Source: Euleptes europaea (lineage: Eukaryota > Chordata > Lepidosauria > Squamata > Sphaerodactylidae). Taken from it: a DNA stretch of 64,000 bases. This document shows, in pieces, positions 57,266 to 64,000 of this stretch (the stretch's first letter is position 1; every line of letters begins with the position of its first letter). The translations under genes were made by a program, and so were the position numbers. The stretch covers positions 54,081,521 through 54,145,520 of the forward strand of contig NC_079320.1 of the NCBI RefSeq assembly GCF_029931775.1, in the 5' to 3' direction. The notes under the pieces are model-generated. The model did no database searches. It was not told where the DNA came from and was given only the letters and a program-made list of their open reading frames with translations.

Positions 57266-58860
57266 ATTCAAAATACAAGCCACACATCAATGCACCATAG
57301 GTTGCCCATGTAGGGTAACCAAAATCAGGCAGAATGCTTTAGAGATAGGTCACTACGGAGGATCCCCTTATCCACAGATTTCTGCTTCTGTGCCCATAGG
57401 GGCTTTCAGCTGGGAACTAGAAGTTTAAGCCTATGTGTCTTTCTAGCCATTTCTGTTTCTCTGAGTAGAGCACTGTGTTCGGGGATTGTCCTTCTTGTTT
57501 CTTCATTGCTGCTCCCAGCTGAGCAGGGGGGGAAACACTTCCTTCAGAAAGGGTCATTTAATTTGGGGGGAGGGTATTACTGTCCTGAATGGTGTCATCA
57601 GCGGTCTTTTTGGCTCTTAACACCCAAATTTCCCTAGAGGTCTCACAGCAATATACAGCCCCTGTTGGCAGCACATTGTCCCACGTAGTGACTTTGAGTA
57701 GGGGCCAGCGAGTCAAGTTCCAGTGATCCCCTCTGAATCTCTCCTTTCCTCCCCTCCCCTGCTTGGGAGTTGACTGAAAGGCCTAATGAAATGGGGGCTT
57801 GGTGGCAGGGAACTTAATTGTGTTGTGATAGGTGCACTAATGGGGCAAATGGGTTTGATCAAGAACACCTCTCGTTTATGAGAGGGTCAGCTCTATTTGC
57901 CTCCCCACCTCCTTCACGGGTAGACAATCTTTTAGAGAGGAAGTTGACAAGACTTTGGACTTAAAGCTGTCCCCCCCCCCCCGCAATTGTGCGCTTGTCC
58001 TACTGTGATTGTCATTGTTGATTCCGGTTTGCCGTAAATCATTTTTCAGTTCATGATTCACTTTGGGAGGGGGGCTCGTACCACCCACTCTGTTTCAGGT
58101 TGGGCCCCATTTTCCTGACTCACCTATTGTTCTGTATCTTTCTGAACTCTGCTCTGTTACTGCAGAACTCTACCGCCAGCAGGGAGGGCGAGGAAATGGC
58201 TCCCTCAAGAGCAATTTATCACGGTCATAAATGTTGTACATTTTACTGGGAGGCCATCAAAGGTCACCGACAAGTGGAAACAAACCAATCATTCCTTCGA
58301 CTCAGTTTTGCTACATGATATTCTGTACAGACACATACAAACACACATGTGGGTTCCTCAGCAAGCAGGATCCCGACGGAACCATCAGGAATACTTTAAA
58401 TACTTTACGCCAGTTTTTCTGCACAAAGCGAAATGCATGGCTTGTACCTGGGATTTTATGGGTGACCTTGCTTCCTAGTTCCCTTCCTTCCCTGTCTTCC
58501 GTGATGTATTGGTTTTAGCTGATTGGCTCATATAGATGTCCGCACAGTTGGTACCAGCCAGATACTGAAACTGTTTGTTTTCACTTCCTGCCTTTTCTCA
58601 GATGTCAGTCACTCTTTCTTTATACTGAACAAGCAGAATTGTAGCTCCTGTAATCCATTCCAGGAGCTTTTGATTTCAGTAATACTTAATGTTCAGTTCT
58701 TTTATGAGAAGATGACAAAGCCTTGCACTAGATGGCAGGATGCCTTTCTATTGTGTTTCAGTTGGTGACCCATTACCATACATTTTGCAGTTTCTACTTT
58801 GGGATGTGAAGATGCCTCATGCTCCATTTCATTCGGGCTGATTTTTTTTCCTGGGTAAAG
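57266..58860. other. Noncoding, largely unique
   Basis: No known repeat or exon was recognised. A C run lies at 57970-57982. Low repeat content makes it a candidate place for regulatory or undetected short exons. Confidence 0.4.
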
Positions 58861-58866
58861 AAGGAG

Positions 58867-59154
58867 CCCCGTGGCGCAGAGAGTTAAGCTGCAGTACTGC
58901 AGTCAAAAGCTCTGCTCACGAACTTCCCGACAGCAGTTGGTTTTCAGGTAGCCGGCTCAAGGTTGACTCAGCCTTCCATCCTTCCGAGGTCGGTGAAATG
59001 AGTACCCAGCTTGCTGGGGGTAAAGGGAAGATGACTGGGGAAGGCACTGGCAAACCACCTTGCAAACAAAGTCTGCCTTGGAAACGTCGGGATGTGACAT
59101 CACCCCATGCGTCAGGAATGACCCGGTGCTTGCACAGGGGATCTTTACCTTTTT
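58867..59154 (+). mobile_element. tRNA-derived SINE (Sauria-type)
   Basis: GCCCCGTGGCGCAGAGAGTT to ATCTTTACCTTTTT, with a 9-bp duplication AAAGAAGGA on both sides. Confidence 0.9.
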
Positions 59155-59546
59155 AAAGAAGGAACTAAAGGCAAAACTAGACCTTGGGTCTGGGATCAGG
59201 CTCAGAATGCCATTGCGGTAGGGTGGGAATGCCAGGTGGAATGCTGCTGTAGGAAGCTCAAAACACCACTGAGGGGATAGGAGGTGCATCTGCAGGAGGA
59301 GGAAGGACTCCTGCCTCTCCCCCCCCCCCACAAGCTGCCCTGTTTTTGCTGTTCCATGTGCACATAATACTCCATGTGGAGCAGCAAAAACAGAGAAATA
59401 ACTCCCTCTGTGCTATTTCAGCACAGGAAAACTGCTTGGGGGGGAGGCAGGAGTCCTTCCTCCCCCTGCAGCCCAAATGGGCTCCCCTTTATTTTTAAAA
59501 AGCAATTTTTCACAGCTGCTGTATGGCTGTGGGGAACCTGAGTTCC
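59155..59546. other. Noncoding with short inverted repeat
   Basis: Around 59340-59400, TTTTTGCTGTTCCATGTG and CATGTGGAGCAGCAAAAA are near-complementary about a short centre. Beyond these, GGAGGAAGGACTCC and GGAGTCCTTCCTCC at 59298 and 59451 also pair, so 59290-59465 could form one long hairpin. Confidence 0.5.
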
Positions 59547-59754
59547 TAGGGTTTCCAGCCTCCAGGTACTAGCTGGAGATCTCCTGCTATTAAACCCATC
59601 TCCAGCTGACAGAGATCAGTTCCCCTGGAGAAAATGGTTGCTTTGGCATTTGGACTCTATGCCATTGAAGTCCCTCCCCTCCCCAAACCCCGCCCTCCTC
59701 AGTGTCCGCCCCAAAAACCTCCTGCTGGTCGTGAAGAGGGACCTGGCCACCCTA
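59547..59754 (-). mobile_element. hAT-like MITE, complete, minus strand
   Basis: Perfect octamer TGAGTTCC on both sides (59539-59546, 59755-59762). Ends TAGGGTTTCCAGCC and CTGGCCACCCTA. Confidence 0.9.
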
Positions 59755-59762
59755 TGAGTTCC

Positions 59763-60208
59763 CCAGGCCCAACTCTTTACAAACCCTAACATTTAGTTTG
59801 GCTCTGAATTTTCCCACTACCAAAGGAGATTTCACATCAGTTTATTTAACAACTTGATCTGTTTTCATGGCTTTGTTAAAAAAGTTTGATCCTCCATTGA
59901 TACTGTTATGTGTTCTCCAATGCTTCAAATGATGAAAAATTCCTGAAGTAGCACTTATCTGGGTTGGCTCCCTTTGAAGGTGAAAGTACTGGAGATCTAT
60001 GGAATGTTAATAATATTTGCTTTATGGACAAATGTACAAATAGAGCACAGGTAGAGAAAAGCAGGCTCTCCTCCAGGACAGCAGAGCTGTAACCCCCCCC
60101 CCCCATTAGATTTCCAGAGAGAGAGAGACAGATCCTATACCTTCAAGATGCTTACAGCCAAATTCACAGCAGTTTTTCCATTTCTGCTTCACCAGACCCA
60201 AACTGCTC
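59763..60208. other. Noncoding, nothing recognised
   Basis: Includes a C run at 60093-60104 and GA repeats at 60116-60128. Confidence 0.4.
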
Positions 60209-60209
60209 T

Positions 60210-60415
60210 TTGACACTTGAAGCTGCTGTATACTGAGTCAGACTACTGATTTATCATGGTCAGTATTTTCTACTCAGACTGGCAGCAACTCTCCAGGATC
60301 TCAGGTGGAGGTCTTTCACATCACCTACTTCCTGATTCTGCTGACTGGAGAGGCTGAAGATTGAACCTGTGACCTTCTACATGCAAATGTGAGCTACAGT
60401 CCCTCCACTACACCT
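60210..60415 (-). mobile_element. tRNA-derived SINE, minus strand
   Basis: GACACTTGAAGCTGCTGTATACTG, GACTGGCAGCAACTCTCCAGG and ATTGAACCTGTGACCTTCTA match the family at 4590. Confidence 0.7.
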
Positions 60416-60531
60416 ATACGCTTCTTCACAAACACACAAACCTGCAGGAAGAGGTCATTTACTCCAAGCTCTGATGGGCACTTGAAATATTTTCAGTCTT
60501 TTGGCCCAATCACACACAGTAATTAGAGAGT

Positions 60532-61020
60532 CAATCAATCAATCAATCAATCAATCCTTTATTTGTATAAAAAAGGCACAATACAAAAGGATACGAAAAG
60601 AATGGAAATATTAAAAGGTGCCTTTTAAAAAATAGTTAGACAGTTACATCAAATAACATTGTTTGTTGATACTACCATCTAATTAACTGTTTGGCGGGCT
60701 TTTAAAACAAACTTTAAAAACTGTGCCACCGTCTCCAATATTTGAGGCGAACGGTTGTTCAATAAATAGGTGACATTAAAAGAATCTGGGACATTCTGTC
60801 TATCAATCAACAGGGGGCTTAATAGTTCATTGCGAGAGTCTGTATAGAAACTACAATAAAATAAGACACGAGCAGCTGTTTCAATACAATTGTTGTCACA
60901 GGGGCAAAGCCTGGCAGACATAATTGGAGAGTCATTTTGCAACAGCGTCACAGCTGAAGGAGCCCAGCCCGTAACAGCGTCCAAAGGAGTTTCAAAGAGA
61001 AGTGCAGCACGCAAGGTGAA
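60532..61020 (-). mobile_element. LINE 3' end with (TTGA)n tail, minus strand
   Basis: The complement encodes a LINE-like C-terminal segment (CPCDNNCIETAARVLFYC) that ends near 60679. It runs into a short 3' UTR and a TTGA repeat tail (60532-60556). The Cys-containing motif is typical of the region after the reverse transcriptase in several LINE clades. The clade was not determined. Confidence 0.65.
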
Positions 61021-61919
61021 TTAGCGCCGTATCTGTACTCTGTTTCCAAGGACATGCTATCCACACCTCAGAACTCCATGCCGCAAAGTCAGAACATATT
61101 GGGTTGAAAGAACGAGATTCAAGTGATTGACTGGTTCATGTCTCAAGAGAAGATTTCCAGGAGGGGCGGGTCCCTTTTAGCTGCAAGCATTTGAGAGCTG
61201 ATACAGTACTACCTGGGGAAAGTTGATAGAAGAAAAAAGTATGACATCTCAATAAAGTTCTCCATTTTTATTGGCTTTCATGCAAAAGAAAAAAAAAGGC
61301 AGCTGGCTTATAAAATGCTCAGTGGGATTTTCCTTCTCCCCACAACCGTCCATCTGCGATCTACAAAAGTTTTCAGTGCCTGAAGCAGTGTGGCTTTGTT
61401 CTTAACACGTTCTAAACTTTATCGTGTTCTCAGGATCAACTCTAACAACTCCTTTTTCCACCATGATGTTTGCATTTACGGCTACCGCGCGGGGAAGAGC
61501 CATGTGGAACACACGCTGAGCAGGGTGTCTGATGAATGGCAGCCAGATTCAACAAATTGGCTTTAGCTGGACTGGCTCCTTGGTTAATATTTACAGTAGC
61601 GTTATAGAGTGATTAAATATTTCAATTAATTGACTGTCTCATTGCTAACATACAAATTCACCTATTTTTTTTTAAATGTAAAACGTCAGCGAAGGTTTGT
61701 TACTTTGGAGCCTGAAGGAATGTACCAGATAATCTCATAACTTGAAATTATGACCCACTGCTACAGAAAAATCCATCTATCATAGTTTCTTTCTTCATAA
61801 AAGAAACCTTGGGCTGTGTGTTTTCAGTACCATATTTGTGTATCACAATGGCATCGGAAGATAGCAAATGTAAGTCCATCAGCATTGTGGAGTATACAGG
61901 CTGAAAAGACCTGTTGAAA
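61021..61919. other. Unique noncoding block
   Basis: No repeat or coding exon was recognised in about 900 bp, in an otherwise repeat-crowded region. The part 61390-61650 has mixed composition with TAAT-containing motifs (GATTAAATATTTCAATTAAT) and could be a conserved regulatory element. This is speculation without an alignment. Confidence 0.3.
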
Positions 61920-62095
61920 ATGCAAGGATCAGACCACTAGGCTATCAAGATCAGTATTGTCTGCTCTGTGACTTTTAAGTTTTCAGGTAAGTTTTTTTAA
62001 TATGACCTGATACCTAATCCCTGGAGATGCCATGGATTGAACCTGGGGCCTTCGGTAAGCAAAGGAGATGCTCTAGCACAGAGTCATGGCCACAG
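61920..62095 (-). mobile_element. Degraded tRNA-derived SINE, minus strand
   Basis: GGATCAGACCACTAGGCTATC, CCTGGAGATGCCATGGATTGAACC: diverged member of the family at 4590. Confidence 0.6.
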
Positions 62096-62249
62096 TGTTT
62101 AAATAACAAAAGCAAATCCAAGACCTAGTACCTGGGAAAGACAGAATAACACCATGTAATAATACAGGTAACTTGGATCATAGTAAAATTATCAAAGTAT
62201 ATTGGCAAAGTTGAGGCAAACTATCTACAAGAAATATAAACATATACAA

Positions 62250-62379
62250 CTGGAGAAAATGGCCGTGTTGACAATTGGACTCTATGGCATTGCAGTCCCT
62301 TCCCTCCCCAAACCCCTCCCTCCTCAGACTCCACCCCAAAAACCTCCAGGTATTTCCCAACCTGGAACTGGCAACCCTA
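62250..62379 (-). mobile_element. Truncated hAT-like MITE, minus strand
   Basis: Starts inside the element at CTGGAGAAAATGGCC and ends at CTGGCAACCCTA. The left end is missing. Confidence 0.75.
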
Positions 62380-62455
62380 CCCATCAGCGGCCTCAGTGGC
62401 TCCCAGCAGGGGCCTCGGAGCACCTGCCTGAAGCAGTCTGGGTGAGTGGCTGAGA

Positions 62456-62659
62456 TAGGGTTGCCAACCTCCAGGTACTAGCTGGAGATCTCTCGCTATT
62501 CCAATTGATCTCCAGCCGATAGAGATCAGATCACCTGGAGAAAATGGCCGCTGTGGCAATTGGACTCTATGGCCTTGAAGTCCCTCCCCAAACCCTGCCC
62601 TCTTCAGGCTCCACCCCAGAAATCTCCAGGGATTTCCCAACCCAGAGCTGGCAACCCTA
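62456..62659 (-). mobile_element. hAT-like MITE, complete, minus strand
   Basis: Flanks GGCTGAGA and TGCTGAGA. Ends TAGGGTTGCCAACC and CTGGCAACCCTA. Confidence 0.85.
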
Positions 62660-63361
62660 TGCTGAGAGATAGAAGGAAAGGGAGAGACAGGGAGGCAGGG
62701 AAGCCTTGTCACATCTGCCCAGAGCAGTCCGGGTAAGCTGCCAAGAGGGAGAGGGAAAGCGAGAAAGAGGGAGAGAAGCTTCAGCCCGCCTGCCCGGAGC
62801 AGTCCAGGCAAGATGTGGGGGGGGGGGAGCCTGCAGTGGGGCTAGGTGGGGGAAGACTGCAGAGGAAGGGGATGGGGTAAGGGGAGGACGCAAGGGAGGC
62901 CAAAATGGGATGGCTGCTTCTGCACATTTCTTGTGGGTCCCCGTTTGCACATCTTCCCTGTAATTTTATATATAAACTTCCAGTCCTTTCTCCCCTACAT
63001 CTGACAATGTTGGGGTGGAATTGGCTGGTGGGATGTGCCAGCTGCTGAAAAAAACTCCCAGAGCTTGGATTGGTCCAGGGACTTGAGAAGGAAGGGCAAA
63101 GACAGCAACTCGAGGCAGGCTTCTCAGCTCAAGGCCAGGGAATGCTGGACTTTTGCTCACTGTTATGTACAAGCCCACTCTTCTTACCTGCTCTGTTTAC
63201 TGGACGTTGCTTCTTGATATATCCACAGAGGAACTTACATATCCCCCCACCTTCCTAGAAGGCCTTCCTGATCCTTTTCTCTTTAACCATTTGCTTAACT
63301 GGAAGACATGTTCCCATGCTGCAGGAGAGCCCTTGCTATGATTTCAAGCAAAGGGTTAAAG
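62660..63361. other. Noncoding, purine-rich then unremarkable
   Basis: 62660-62900 is rich in GGGA/GAGA motifs with a G run at 62817-62827. A CpG-island promoter is not indicated. No exon was recognised. Confidence 0.4.
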
Positions 63362-63680
63362 CAGGGGTGGGGAACCTTTTTTCAGCCAAAGGCCATTGGA
63401 TATTGATAACATCATTCGGGGGCCATACAAAATTATCAACTTTAAAATTAGCCTACTATATTTGGTCAAAAATTTAGCTAAGAGGCACGACCGGAGATGG
63501 CTCCAAGTGTCTGCCAGGTAGAGCGACTAGCTTTTGAGCTCTGCTGTCCCCAGCTGGGCCCAAGAGATTCAGGTAGGGCAGCATCCTTCTGAGCTAGAGA
63601 TCTGCCAGGACCCATGAAGGGCCGACCAAATCATTTCGTGGGCCTTATACGGCCCCCGGGCCTGACATTCCCCACCCCTG
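63362..63680. mobile_element. hAT-type MITE
   Basis: CAGGGGTGGGGAACC and ATTCCCCACCCCTG with a perfect octamer, GGTTAAAG (63354-63361, 63681-63688). Same family as 4972 and 15504. Confidence 0.9.
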
Positions 63681-63749
63681 GGTTAAAGTGAGCGAGTGCA
63701 TTCCTAGGACCGCAGACTCACTTTAACCCTAGAACCAGGAATGCAGAAA

Positions 63750-64000
63750 GGAGCCCTGTGGCGCAGAGTGTTAAGCTGCAGTACTGCAGTCAAAAGCTCT
63801 GCTCACGACCTGAGTTCGGTAGCTGGCTCAAGGTTGACTCAGCCTTCCATCCTTCTGAGGTCGGTCAAATGAGGACCCAGCTTGCTGGGGGTAAAGGGAA
63901 GATGACTGGGGAAGGCACTGGCAAACCACCCTGTAAAAGCAAAGTCTGCCTAGTAAACGTCGGGATGTGACGTCACCCCATGGGTCATGAATGACCCGGT
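63750..64000 (+). mobile_element. tRNA-derived SINE (Sauria-type), cut by window edge
   Basis: Starts AAGGAGCCCTGTGGCGCAGA and runs off the window at GAATGACCCGG, before the ACCTTT tail. Confidence 0.8.

Noticed and set aside
1-64000. CRISPR array, operon or bacterial defence system
   Set aside because: No regular spacer-repeat array or compact gene cluster exists; the DNA is vertebrate nuclear.

Overview
The window looks like nuclear DNA of a squamate reptile, most likely a lizard and possibly a gecko. The evidence is vertebrate intron/exon genes with CpG-island promoters, embedded in SINEs, CR1 LINE ends, hAT-type MITEs, 5S rRNA-derived SINEs and DIRS/Penelope-type retroelements typical of squamates. 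No database search was possible, so family names rest on sequence recognition.

Two complete host genes are present in the order known from other vertebrates. HMGB2 is on the minus strand: coding exons between 6418 and 9176, a probable noncoding first exon just above 9979, and a CpG-island promoter with inverted CCAAT boxes. SAP30 is on the plus strand: four coding exons between 23582 and 30808, in a CpG island with two ZNF143/STAF-like sites. HMGB2 encodes a chromatin-bending protein and SAP30 a Sin3/HDAC corepressor subunit. They are divergent, 14 kb apart, and both are nuclear. Positions 1 to about 2020 look like a 3' UTR, perhaps of the upstream neighbour (GALNT7 in mammals). No SCRG1 coding exon was recognised downstream of SAP30.

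The rest is mostly transposable elements. Regions 2.2-5.7 kb, 11.2-16.5 kb and 18.6-21.7 kb are mixed MITEs, SINEs and CR1 pieces. SAP30 introns carry a CR1 end, SINEs and a hAT MITE. At 35.1-39.3 kb lies a broken DIRS-type retrotransposon fossil. From 40 to 63 kb one hAT-like MITE family (ends TAGGGTTGCCA / GGCAACCCTA, 8-bp target duplications) is very dense.

The most interesting signal is that three of the thirteen end-to-end MITE copies (12589-13133, 44513-45152, 49936-51085) each carry a further insertion at the same position, 8-9 bp from the MITE's right end. The inserts are flanked by 15-16 bp duplications of MITE sequence. The inserts differ in sequence and length but share a similar 3' end. 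Two contain a hammerhead-like motif, and one is an almost perfect 433-bp palindrome with a 42-bp one-sided tail. This suggests a Penelope-like retroelement with a target preference for this MITE. A second unusual feature is a GC-rich hairpin element present once upstream of HMGB2 and once, in the opposite orientation, in SAP30 intron 1.
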